From Poteriospumella lacustris (Eukaryota; Sar; Chrysophyceae; Chromulinales; Dinobryaceae): 28,187 nt of DNA. The stretch is from the NCBI GenBank assembly GCA_008000375.1, contig SMOI01000029.1, positions 1-28,187 on the forward strand, read 5' to 3'. Positions 19,268-28,187 of this stretch are shown one piece after another. A program made the translations under genes and the position numbers. Every line of letters begins with the position of its first letter. The first letter of the stretch is position 1. Under the pieces are notes generated by a model, which searched no databases, was not told the origin of the DNA, and was given only the letters and a program-made list of their open reading frames with translations.

Positions 19268-19913
19268 GCTTCGCGCGGGGCGGGTTCACTTCAAAAATTC
19301 GATGACGGTAAAGACGTAAAACTGCGACGGGGTCAGCGCTCGGTGGCGGCGCACAGATGTGTGAGAAAAATGCAGGCGGCGATAGCAATGAACTGTGTCC
19401 GTCGAGGGGTGGCCTTGAGACGAAGCGTCGAAGTGTTCTTCGACGTCGACTTCGCCGGCGGAAATCGCGACCGACCCGCCGCCGCGCCGCCGTCGCGTCC
19501 AAACCGCCGCTGGTCTTTGTCGCCGACAACTCAACTGCGACAAAGGACATCCACTTGGCGACAAGGCCCCAAACCCCCAGAGTGCCTAAACTCTGCTGCC
19601 CTCAGGGGAGCGGTGGGGGCGGCGGCACGGTCTGTACCAGTCGAAGACATTCTCTGCTGCTTCTACATGTACGAGAATCGCCTCGCTGGGCAGCTTTGAG
19701 GATCCAACAGCGTTAGACGGATATGGTTGATCAATAGAATTGTTAGCAGCAGACTGTACACACCGCGGTCACATCCCAATGTGAGCGCTTAATACATGTA
19801 ATATAACGATCTATCGCATGGGCAGCAAGCGAGAGCCCTTCAGAGCTACGGGTGGGGTTAGATACAGTTGGATGAAAATGAAAACAGATAACACGAGCAA
19901 CGGAAGTGGGCGC
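19268..19913. other. Spacer between RING and dNK genes
   Basis: 646 bases between two minus-strand genes: the promoter of the RING gene on the left and the 3' flank of dNK on the right. The right part (19700-19910) is AT-richer, and the dNK transcript probably ends there. No coding frame or repeat of note is seen. Confidence 0.5.
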
Positions 19914-20824
19914 TTAGCTCTCCTGGAAGGCGGGCAGGCTGTCGAAGCGGAGGGGCGCCATCTTGGGGACGCCGGCTTGCTGCTTGCTCAGGAAGTTGTC
20001 GATGTCCAAGTAGCCGAGGACCTGGTCCAGCATCTTGTTGAGGTTGTCTTCGCTCTCGTAGATGTCGACGTTTCCGTCGAGGACCAGCTGGTCGCGGCAG
20101 ACGCACTCCGCCGACGCCACGTCCAACATCGCCTCGTGGTACTTGTGGCACGCCTCCAGGTACTCCAGCGGAATGCCACTTTCTCCAGCGCGGGATCGCT
20201 TGGCGATCCGCTGATGGCAGATCGTGGGCTCTGCCTTGACGTAGACGATCTGCTCGACGGGACAGTCCTCGACGAAGTCGTCGAACCAGCGCAGGTAGAT
20301 GGCGTAGTTCACGTCCTCGATCTTGCCGTTGTCGTGGAGCATTCTCGCGAACACCATTTTGTCGGTCTGTGGGTGCACGGAGAACAAGGATGAGCAGCGA
20401 AGCGCACAGTCGCACGCACGGCCGCCGGTCTTACGTAGAGGGAGCGCTCGGTGATGATGATGGCGTCGGGGTTCTGGCGGATGGCAGTTCGAAGCAGCGT
20501 GAGGCGGGTGATGTAGGCCATCATCTGGAAGGGGAAGGAGTACTTCTCCTGGTCGGCGTAGAACTTCTGCAGCATGGTCTGTCCTTGCGCATCGCGAATG
20601 GTGTCCCAGGTGTCCACCGGCTCCTTCAAGAAGACGATGTTCTTGTTCTCGCCAAGAGTCTTGCGGATGTTGGCGAGCAAGGTGGTCTTTCCCGAGCCGA
20701 TGTTTCCTTCAATGGAGACAATCTTGTACGCAAACGGACGCGACTGTGAGTCCGAAGAGCTGCTGCGGTCGACGGTGGAGGGGGAATAGAGGTTAGAAGT
20801 CTTGACAGAAGCTGGTGAGTCCAT
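19914..20824 (-). CDS. Deoxynucleoside kinase (dCK/dGK family), one intron
   Basis: This enzyme phosphorylates deoxynucleosides with ATP or another NTP in the nucleotide salvage pathway. Exon 1 (20435-20824) encodes a Ser-rich leader, the P-loop EGNIGSGKTTLL (G40 to T47), KEPVDTW and the catalytic ERSLY (126-130). A 68-base intron (20367-20434, GTAAGA to CCACAG, phase 0) follows. Exon 2 (19914-20366) resumes TDKMVFARML, restoring the family motif ERSxYTDK, and continues with the lid RIAKRSRAGESGIPLEYLE. The total is 280 residues, normal for the family. Without splicing the frame would end in Arg-rich nonsense. The leader is Ser-rich with few basic residues, so a mitochondrial location is not indicated. 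Which deoxynucleoside is preferred cannot be read from the sequence. Confidence 0.95.
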
Positions 20825-21740
20825 CTTTGTTCGTGGCTATTTATGTGTTCTTCGACGGGTGTGTTCAATCTCAAACGATTGTGCTCGTCGCAGAGGCGGC
20901 CGTGGCGCAGAGGCGAGTCGAATTCGAATCGGCGGCGGCGGCGATTTGAAATTTGATTTGGCGGCGTGGCGGACGGACGGCGCGGCGGAGGCGGGCGGCA
21001 GTGGAGCGCGCTGCCGACGGACGGTGAGTCGCCGCTGCGTTCTACTGCGACGTGAGTTTGGAGTATTGTAGTTTGAATTGATACGGGTAGAAATGCCTCA
21101 ATCTACCACGGATGGAAGACATCGGATATCAGAATGTCCCATTTTCAATAGCCCACCGCCACCGCCACCGCCACCGCCACCGCCACCGCCACCGCCACCG
21201 CCACCGCCACCGCCACCGCCACCGCCACCGCCACCGCCACCGCCACCGCCACCGCCACCGCCACCGCCACGCCACCGCCACCGCCACCGCCACCGCCACC
21301 GCCACCGCCACCGCCACCGCCACCGCCACCGCCACCGCCACCGCCACCGCCACCGCCACCGCCACCGCCACCGCCACCGCCACCGCCACGCCACCGCCAC
21401 TGCTGCCTCCACTTCGTCAGTTGCAACGCCGACAGTTACAAACGGTACCAGCGGACCGCCAACACTCCACAGGAGTGCTTCTCTCGCCAAACCAGGCAAT
21501 CATCGATCTTGGGCGCGGGCGTACCCAGCTCATCGGTCCGTCTCATCGGTTGTGTCTTGGCGAGCTCACCGCCGAACTACAGAAGGCTTTGCAGTGCAAT
21601 TCAGGTGCATACTGAGTCTGCCGCGGCTTTGACGCCGCAACAGGAGGGAGGGGTTACAAGCGTACAACACGTGAACACTACCGACTACTGAGACTGTGAC
21701 TGTGAGGCTGCAGACCGATGGCACGGCACGGGACGGGCCA
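20825..21740. other. Spacer between dNK and asparaginase with a hexanucleotide array
   Basis: 916 bases holding the dNK promoter (near 20825-21100) and the asparaginase 3' flank (21400-21740). It is dominated by the 248-base CCACCG array listed separately. Frames across it are open only because of the repeat. Confidence 0.6.
21153..21400 (+). repeat. (CCACCG)n hexanucleotide array, about 41 units
   Basis: About 248 bases of near-perfect CCACCG repeats, with two identical one-base deletions (CCACGCCACC) near 21267-21273 and 21387-21393 that divide the array into blocks. The minus strand, which is the sense strand of both flanking genes, is (CGGTGG)n. This is G-rich with closely spaced GG pairs, so two-tier G-quadruplexes are conceivable. 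The poly-Pro, His-Arg and Trp-Arg translations are artefacts. Confidence 0.95.
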
Positions 21741-22955
21741 TCAGAGCTTGAAGCGAAGGATTTTCGACGCCTTGCTGGGCCCGTCTCCGCGGTCGAGGTA
21801 CTTCCGCTTGGACCTGTCGTTGCCGTCGGTGATTTCCCCGCGAATGTTCTCCGAAAACGTCTGCGCCACGCGCTCCGGGTCGCCGAGCCGGCCGAAGAGG
21901 TAGGCCAGCTTCGTCGTGCAGGCCTCCGTCGTCATGTCGCCGCCGCTGACCACGCCCGCGTCTTTGAAGTCCTTGCCCATGGAATACGTGCTGAGGCTCA
22001 CGCCGCCGCGCAAGCACTGAGATACCGCGACCACGACGATGCCCTTCGCGCGCGCGGTGGAGATGGCCTCGAGGAGACCCACCTTCTTGGAGGGTCCGTT
22101 GCCGGTGCCGTACAGCTCCAGCACGATGGCGTGCAGGTTCTTGCTGTGGTTGACGAGTGCGTGGACCGACTCGTCGCTGAAGCCGGGCACCAGTTTGATG
22201 ACGAGAACGTTGGCGTCGAGCTGTTTGTGGACGCGCAGCGCGCCGCGGGGCTGGCGCAGAGACAGGTCGGAGTTCTCGTGGATCGACGTCCCCAGCGTGG
22301 CCAGCGGAGGGAAGTTGGGCGAGTCAAACGCGTCTAGACTGGAGCTGTTGACCTTGCAGGAGCGGTTGGCCCGCAGCACCTTGTCGTTGAAGACGACGCA
22401 CACCTCGGGGAAGTCGCTGTTCCCCGCGAAGATGATGCTGACGATCAGGTTTCGGCGCGCGTCGTTGTACACCTCGTAGAAGGGAATCTGACTGCCAGTG
22501 AAGACGACGGTCTTCCCCAGGTTCTCCAGCATGAAGGACAGCGCGGAGGACGCGTAGGCCATCGTGTCGGTGCCCATGATGACGACGAAGCCGTCGTAGT
22601 CGAGGTAGTTCTCTTCGATGTCCGTGGCGATGGCCACCCAGTGGCTGGGGCCCATCATAGACGAGTCAATGAGCGGGTCGTACTCCTTGATCGTGTAAGC
22701 GGGCATCTCCGGGGACTGCAACTCCGACATCTCTTGGATGCGCTCGGTGAGGTATCCCGCACTGGGCGCCAGACTGCCATCGCTCGACGGCCTCATACCC
22801 ATCGTACCACCAGTGTACAGAATTAGGACCCTCTTCGACGTTGATTTCCCCTCTGTGCTTGAAGAGGAGATGGATGCGGACTTGAACGGTGTGTCGCCCT
22901 CGTCGGGCGTCGCTGGATTCGCGGCCCCGTCACTGGGATTTCGCTCTGAACTCAT
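21741..22955 (-). CDS. L-asparaginase, type I (bacterial AnsA-like)
   Basis: This enzyme hydrolyses L-asparagine to aspartate and ammonia, probably in the cytosol. Of its 404 residues, the first 40 are a Ser-rich leader. Then come LILYTGGTMGM with the nucleophile Thr48 in TGGT, the second active-site motif VIMGTDTMAYASSALSFML, FTGSQIPFYEVYNDARRN and C-terminal LELYGTGNGPSKK. Both catalytic Thr motifs (TGGT and GTDT) are intact. ATG 22955 (MSSERNPSD) is preferred. An in-frame ATG at 23075 would add 40 residues, several of them Arg, and the frame is open to 23351 through trinucleotide repeats. The neighbour upstream is the glycine-rich gene on the same strand. Confidence 0.93.
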   Translation of the reverse strand: MSSERNPSDGAANPATPDEGDTPFKSASISSSSTEGKSTSKRVLILYTGGTMGMRPSSDGSLAPSAGYLTERIQEMSELQSPEMPAYTIKEYDPLIDSSMMGPSHWVAIATDIEENYLDYDGFVVIMGTDTMAYASSALSFMLENLGKTVVFTGSQIPFYEVYNDARRNLIVSIIFAGNSDFPEVCVVFNDKVLRANRSCKVNSSSLDAFDSPNFPPLATLGTSIHENSDLSLRQPRGALRVHKQLDANVLVIKLVPGFSDESVHALVNHSKNLHAIVLELYGTGNGPSKKVGLLEAISTARAKGIVVVAVSQCLRGGVSLSTYSMGKDFKDAGVVSGGDMTTEACTTKLAYLFGRLGDPERVAQTFSENIRGEITDGNDRSKRKYLDRGDGPSKASKILRFKL

Positions 22956-23538
22956 CTCTAACTCTTGAATGGCGAAGAAACTCCGCAATCTCGGCCGAAC
23001 GAGAGTGTCTGCGAGTCCTCCGAACACGCTTCGTGTATGTATGCTATGCTGTTGATCGTCGATCGTCGATCGCATCGCCCACCGGCGCCGCAACTTGAAG
23101 TCGTCGTCGTCGTCGTGGACGAAGCTGTTCGCACAGAAAAGTGAAACGCTCGCTGTCGTCGTCGTCGTCGTCGTGTCTCGTGCTGTGACGCGGCGACTCG
23201 GTCGGCGGGTCAGGCAACTGCCATCGACACTGTCCGATCCAATGCTGCTTGTCGTCGGTTGCCTGGTGTGTTGCATCCAGTGGTTCGTTCTGTTGGGAGG
23301 TGGCTTAACAGCGACGCGTACCCGCGGGCGGACAGACAGACAGAGACCCACAACGGTAGACTGGTTAGACTCACAAGAACAATCAACAGCAACCCACGCA
23401 TGGCAAGTCTATTGTCGGAGACAGCCGCGGCGGTGGTCGTCGCATGTGGCAGCCGCGCGCCACAGGCGACGGCGCCGACGTCGGCCCAAATAAACACAGA
23501 AACACAGAAACACAGACTAATGCAAACTACGGACACGG
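22956..23538. other. Spacer between asparaginase and glycine-rich gene with GTC microsatellites
   Basis: 583 bases. (GTC)n runs lie at about 23099-23117 and 23156-23175, and GATCGTC is repeated at 23053-23071. The part next to the glycine-rich gene's stop (23490-23530) has three AACACAGA words, which read TCTGTGTT on that gene's sense strand, a GU-rich downstream tract. Confidence 0.5.
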
Positions 23539-23686
23539 TCACAGCGCCGCGTCGGCTGCAGCGGCGGAGGCGGGCGAGGTCACTGCGGCCGGTCGCGAGG
23601 GACGGCGCAAGGTGAGCGGATTGACGACGACGACGGCGCCGCCGCCGCCGCCGCCGTCGTCGTCGTCGTCGTGCCTCGCTGTTGTT

Positions 23687-23742
<56 letters not shown>

Positions 23743-24945
23743 GTCCATTTCGATTTCCGACGGCCGCGCGAGCGCCGCCGACGGCCGCCCGCGGTAGATG
23801 TCCGACAGACGCAGCGACACGTCGCTGAGCAGGCCGCCGCCGGCAGTTCGAGCGGTGGCGCTGCCGCGGCGCACCGCAGCGACCGGCGCCCCGCCGCCGC
23901 TGAGGCCGCGAGCGACGGCCGCCGGCGACGAGAACGACCCCGACGGCGGCTGGTACGTGAACCAGCCGCTGGCACTGAGCAGCCGGTCGCGCTGCGCCTG
24001 CTCGCGGCTGTCGCGGTGCGCGTCGCCGAAACCGTCGCCACCGTCGCCGTCGTCGTCGCCGTCCGCGGCGGCCGTCGGCGACTCGTGCGCCGCCTCGGCG
24101 ACGGAGAGCAGCAGCCAGTCGGGCAGCAGCGGGTGCGGCCCGTGCGCGCCGGGCCACTGCCGGTACATCGGGTGGCGCAGCAGCGCGCGCTGGCGGCGCC
24201 GCGACTGGCGCTGCAGCTGCTGCAGCGTCGGCGGACCGGCCGCCGGCCGATCGGACGGCGCCAGCGCGCGCGCCAGGCGACCGAACACGCCGCCGCCGCC
24301 GCCGTCGCCGTCGCCGTCGCGTGTGTCGCGTGTGTCGCCGGTGGCGTCGGTGCCGCGGCTCTGCGCGCTGAGCTGCCGCCCGGGCGCCGCGCCGGCGTCG
24401 AAGCCGTCGGCGTCGGCGTCGCCGTCGTCGGCCGCGTCGCCCGCCGCGACGCCGAAGGCGAACAGCGACGACTTCGCGCGGCACCGGCGCCGGCGCCGGC
24501 GGCGGGGCCACCGGCCGCGCGCGCTGGCGCCGCAGGTGGTCGAGGAGGTCGCTGCGCTGGAGGCGCAGGCGGTGGCGCAGGTGGGTGAGCAGGCGGTTCT
24601 TCCAGCGCTGCTTGCGGCCGTCGAGGTCGTGCTCGGCGGAGAAGCGCGCGGGCAGCGCGAAGTAGACGGCGGCCAGCTCGACGAGGTCGAGGTCCGCGTG
24701 CTGCGCCGACAGCGCGTTGAACTTGCCGCGCGGCGCCGTCAGGTCGCTCACCGTCAGCAGCGCGTCGATGACGCGCGGCGACAGCCGCACGAGCCACAGC
24801 GCCGGGCGCTGCGACAGGCGCTGCGCGATGCGGCGCGGGTAGCTGGCGCGCCACAGCGCCCAGAACATGCGCCACGTCGTCATCGCCACGAGCAGCTCGG
24901 CGCTGCGCTGCAGCTGGCGCTCGCGCTGCCGCAGCGAGCGCGCCT

Positions 24946-24977
<32 letters not shown>

Positions 24978-27949
24978 AGCAGCGAGGTGACGGGCGGCAG
25001 GAACGACACCGTCTGCAGGAAGCACGCGCGCAGGAACGCGTGCTCCTGGCGCTCCCAGACGAGCGTCGCGAGGCGCACCTCGGCGCGGAACACCGGGTGG
25101 AAGGACAGCGTCAGCAGCTGCTGCTCCAGCGCCGCCTCGCGCGCGCGCTGCCGCTCGGCGGCCGCCAGCGGCGTCAGCGGCGCCGCGTCGTCGGCGTCGG
25201 CGACGAGCAGCGCGTCGGCGACGGCGGTCTGCAGCGCGGCCCACGGGCGGTACGCCGGCACGTTCTGCACGGCCGCCTCCCGCAGCACGTTGCGGTAGAA
25301 GCGCACGTCGAGGCGCTCGCCGCCGACGCCGCCGACGCCACCGTCGCCGTCGGCGGGGTCGGCGGGGTCCTCCGCGTCGCGGTCCTCCGCGTCCTGCGCG
25401 AGGAGCACCGCGAGCAGCGCGGCCGCCTCGCGCTCGTCGTGTTTGAACCAAAACGCCAGCGCGATCGTCGCGTTCGCCTGCAGCGCCGCGTCGTGCGCCA
25501 GCTGCGCCGTGGCGAGGCTCATCAGCTGCAGCACGTCCGCGTCGTCGGCGTCGTCGGCCGCGGGGTACAGCAGCGCGCGGTAGTGCGCCTGCAGGTGGCG
25601 GCCGCCGTGCGCGCCGCGCTGCCGCAGCTTGCGCGCGGTGGACAGGACGTCGGCCGGCGACCAGGCGGCGCCCGCCGCCGAGAACAGCGACGCCTGCGCC
25701 GACGTCGTCGAGGCGAACGACGCGGACGACGGCGACGGCGTCGAAAACGACGCGGCGCCGGCGCCGGCGCCGTCGGCGGGCGCGGCCTTCGCGGCGGCCA
25801 GCGACAGGAAGCGCTCGCGCTCTTCGCTGTCGGCGTGCAGCTCCATGAGCGCGACGAGCTCCTCGACGATCTCGGGCAGCTTGGCGCGGTGCGCGCGCAC
25901 GTCCTGCGCGAGCGACACGGAGGACATGACCATGAGCATCAGCACGTCCAGCGCCACGATCAGCGCCGCCACCAGCGACAGCCCGATGAAGAAGGCGCCC
26001 GTCACCGACTTCTGCGTCGTCTCGACGAAGATCGCCAGCGACGCGACGGCCTGCAGCGCGGCCGACAGCGCCGTCGAGTACAGGCACAGCCGCACCATCG
26101 TCTTCGTCGGGAAGGCGCGCAACCGCTTCGTGTCGGCGCTGCGGTTCCACGGCAAATAGCGCAGCGCGTAGAGGTCGAAGACGCTGCCGAGGATCACGAG
26201 GCCACAGAACGTCGTCGCCGAGACGCCCGCGATCGTGTACGTCGGCGAGATGATGCGCGCGTTGAGGTACACGCGCAGCGGCAGGTCGCCGCCGTCCCCG
26301 TCGCCGTCCGTCGCGTCTCGCGCGGCGTCGCCCGCGGCGGCGTCGGCGACGGACGACGACGACGACCCGCGCGGCCCGCCGCCGCCGCCGCCGCCGGAGC
26401 TGGCGCGCCGACCGCACGAGCCGAGCCAGGCGGCCGAGTTGGGCGCGAAGAGCAGCAGGAGGAAGGCGACCCAGGCGAGCAGCAGCGGCAGCTTCGAGGC
26501 CACGAGGAGGTTGGCCAGCCACTGCCGCGAGGCGCTGCGCTGGTTGGCCGCCTCGTTGTAGTACGCGAAGAACGTCTGCAGGAAGAGGAACCAGCTGGCG
26601 CCGTTGACGGCGATGTGCAGCGCCTGCACGACGAGCGGGCTCACCTCGTTGAGCGAGTCCTCGTGGCCGCGGCGCAGCAGCCGCGCGAAGACGTTGGCCA
26701 GCACCATGAACACGACGGGCACCGCCGCCACGTTGCCGTCCGCCGTCGAGATCGGCGCCTGCGACGGCCGCGTCGTGGGCACCGTCGTCGGCGACGCCGT
26801 CGGCTGCGCGGACGGCTGCGCGGACGGCTGCGTCGTGGGGTCGCGACTGGGCTGCGCCGTCGGCGTCGCGCTGGGCTGCGCAGAGGGGCGGCCCGACGGT
26901 CGCGCGGACGGCTGTGCGCTCGGCGCCGTCGTGGGCTGCTGCGACGGCTGCGCGGAAGGTCGCGAGCTCGGTGCAGAGGAAGGCGCCGACGACGGCGCCG
27001 TCGAGGGCGGCGACGAGGGCGCGCTCGATGGCCGCGTCGAGGGCTCCGACGACGGAGACGCCGACGGCTGCGACGTGGGCCGCGCCGTTGGTCGCGACGT
27101 GGGCGTCGCCGTAGGCTTCGCTGTGGGCTCGGTCGTCGGCGAGCTGGTGGGCGAGGTGACGAAGGTGACGGTGAGCGACCCGTCGCCGCTCGACGGGCCC
27201 GCCGCCGTCGTCGTGTACACCACGTTCGTGCACACGCTGCCGCTCGCGAACGACGAGCCGCCGCCGCCGCCGTAGCCATTGCCGCCGCCTCCACCACCGT
27301 AGTAGCCGCTGCCCCCGCCGCCTCCGCCTCCGCGCGTCTCTTCGCTCTGCGCACCGGTGCCGCCGTTGCCGAAGCCGCCGTAGCTGCCGCAGTTGTAGAA
27401 GCAGCCGCTCGAGCCGCCGCTCGTCTGCGACCCGCCGGAACCGGAGAGGCCGACAGAGGTCTCGTAGCCTGGGTAGCCGATTTCTCCTCCGCCTGCTCCG
27501 CCGTTGTAGCCAGAACCGGCGGCGTAGTCGCCAGCGCCGCCACCGCCAGCGGCGACGAGGACGCGGTTCGTCACCTCGACGCCGCCCACTCGAATGTCCG
27601 TCGCGCCGCCTCCTCCACCGGCACCTGCTGCACCAGCCCCGCCGCCGTTGTAGCCACCGACGCCAGCGTAGTGGTTGGAGGTCGTTGCGGACAGGCCGAA
27701 GCAGCCGACGTTGACCTGCACGACGGTTCCGGCCGCGATGTAGCACGTGGCACTGACATAGCCGGCTTTACCACCGACTCCTTCCGCCAATGACGATCCA
27801 CCTGCTCCCCCAAATCCCTCTATAACCAAACTATTCACATCGGCCGGCACCACAAAGGTCTGGGCCCCGTTGGTGCACGAGAATGTTTGTGTCTGTGCGA
27901 CAGCGGCGGTGAACAGGGCACCCACAAGCAGGAGAGCCCGCACACAACC
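23539..27949 (-). CDS. Giant surface protein: glycine-rich ectodomain, PT/PS repeat, six membrane segments, long cytosolic tail (one frame break)
   Basis: This is a protein of about 1,470 residues. The hydrophobic VRALLLVGALFTAAVAQ acts as signal peptide. The ectodomain starts FSCTNGAQTFVVPADVNSLV and continues as a glycine-rich region (to about 27200), matching the pattern of secreted glycine-rich domains. A Pro/Ser/Thr repeat follows (26745-27165; PSAQPSAQPT, PTSRPTARPT), a stalk typical of stramenopile surface proteins. Six hydrophobic stretches lie between about 26735 and 25915 (for example VVFMVLANVF, LPLLLAWVAFLLLLF, FIGLSLVAALIVALDVLML). The remaining half is a cytosolic Ala-rich helical region with no domain I know. 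The frame changes near 24480-24530. Beyond it AKSSLFAFGVAAGDAADDG and PMYRQWPGAHGPHPLLPDWL look coding, ending at 23539 after a poly-Thr run. There is an in-frame stop just before 27949 and no ATG near the signal peptide, so a tiny spliced first exon (28010-28015) is proposed. Adhesion or surface sensing is a guess. Confidence 0.78.
23629..23741 (+). repeat. GCC and GTC trinucleotide microsatellites within the coding tail
   Basis: (GCC)n at about 23638-23655 and (GTC)n at about 23656-23671 and 23687-23741. In the sense frame of the glycine-rich gene they encode a run of about six Gly, an Asp run and about 20 Thr. Such triplet runs expand without breaking the frame and are frequent in this window. 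Confidence 0.85.
26745..27165 (-). repeat. Pro/Ser/Thr-rich coding repeat (PS.PS / PT.PT)
   Basis: About 130 residues are built from four-residue steps of the type PSxQ, PTxR and PSSA. The repeat encodes the extended, probably O-glycosylated stalk between the glycine-rich domain and the membrane segments of the surface protein. Confidence 0.85.
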
Positions 27950-27983
27950 CTATTTAACACATTCGATCACACACAAGTCGCCA

Positions 27984-28187
27984 TCACTCGTTTAGCATAG
28001 GGGGCGTACCTTCATACAGTAGGCCACCTTGACCGAACTCGCCGTCTGAGGAAAGATCGAAAGCTTCAAAGCGACACACGTGCAAGCAGCCGGAGGGACG
28101 AAACGCCTCCTCTTCACTTCCCGTATTCGTCGCGATCTGAATCGTGATATGAGTTTGAGTTGGGTCTGATCCGGCGTGGCTCGTGAG
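27984..28187 (-). CDS. Possible 3' end of a further gene (5' partial at the window edge)
   Basis: A frame open from the window end for 67 codons stops with TGA at 27984-27986. Its residues look coding (THITIQIATNTGSEEEAF, CLHVCRFEAFDLSSDGEF, GGLLYEGTPPMLNE), with no low-complexity or Arg-rich bias. No family is recognised. It lies on the same strand as the glycine-rich gene and would overlap the proposed tiny first exon of that gene in another frame, so one of the two readings may be wrong. It could instead be an upstream exon of the same transcript. Confidence 0.35.
   Translation of the reverse strand, partial: LTSHAGSDPTQTHITIQIATNTGSEEEAFRPSGCLHVCRFEAFDLSSDGEFGQGGLLYEGTPPMLNE
28010..28015 (-). 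other. Candidate 6-nt first coding exon (ATGAAG) of the glycine-rich gene
   Basis: ATGAAG is followed by GTACGC (donor, at 28009) and a 60-base interval ending in AAATAG (27950). Joining gives MKGCVRALLLVGALF, a classic signal peptide in the correct frame, with a potential branch sequence TGCTAAAC in the intron. This solves the missing start codon. A non-ATG (GTG 27943) start is the alternative. Confidence 0.45.

Noticed and set aside
21098-21632. Poly-Pro, His-Arg, poly-Gly and Trp-Arg frames over the hexamer array
   Set aside because: All six frames are open only because the repeat lacks stops; none has a non-repetitive coding part.
23798-27793. Open 1,331-codon plus-strand frame antisense to the glycine-rich gene
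   Set aside because: It is Arg/Gln/His-rich throughout with no domain, as expected for the antisense of GC-rich Ala/Gly/Pro codons. The minus strand has a signal peptide, membrane segments and a PT stalk.

Overview
This is nuclear DNA of a microbial eukaryote. Genes lie on both strands, are mostly intronless, and where spliced carry very short GT-AG introns (60 to 81 bases). The proteins are eukaryotic: a FYVE protein, a kinesin, an ORC4-like origin-recognition subunit, a membrane RING protein and a deoxynucleoside kinase. Coding DNA is very GC-rich and full of GCN and GAC runs. The most informative taxonomic hint is a cell-surface protein with a long Pro/Ser/Thr repeat (PS.PS / PT.PT type), a style common in stramenopiles (heterokonts). 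I therefore lean to a stramenopile-like protist, without proof; no organelle, viral or prokaryotic signature was seen.

Layout from left to right. A 5'-truncated zinc alcohol dehydrogenase (+, one 68-base intron) converges on a leucine-rich-repeat protein (-). A lower-GC stretch of about 2.4 kb (3227-5594) holds no gene I can name, but one minus-strand frame there looks like a broken or multi-exon membrane-protein gene. A Ser/Pro-rich hypothetical protein (-) and an acidic protein with a duplicated short motif (+) diverge from a 407-base spacer. A FYVE protein (+) follows. After a 1.4 kb spacer with doubtful coding fragments comes a kinesin-7-type motor (+). It converges on a PC-esterase/TBL-like Golgi enzyme (-), which shares a 258-base divergent promoter with an ORC4-like gene (+). 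ORC4 converges on a membrane RING E3-like protein (-). The rest is on the minus strand: deoxynucleoside kinase (one 68-base intron), L-asparaginase, and a very long glycine-rich / PT-repeat / multi-pass membrane protein. At the right edge is the possible 3' end of another gene.

Functionally this is a mixed housekeeping neighbourhood, not an operon or a defence island. The themes are cytoskeleton and division (kinesin-7, ORC4), endomembrane and cell surface (FYVE, RING, PC-esterase, glycine-rich protein), and nucleotide and amino-acid metabolism (dNK, asparaginase, ADH).

Two points deserve attention. First, kinesin, ORC4 and the glycine-rich gene can only be read end to end by changing frame at six places, all inside G+C-only low-complexity DNA. 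Most likely these are assembly indels, so the annotation of these genes is a reconstruction across breaks. Second, the ORC4-like protein keeps its AAA+ core and winged-helix tail but has no Walker A lysine, so it probably does not bind ATP in the usual way.
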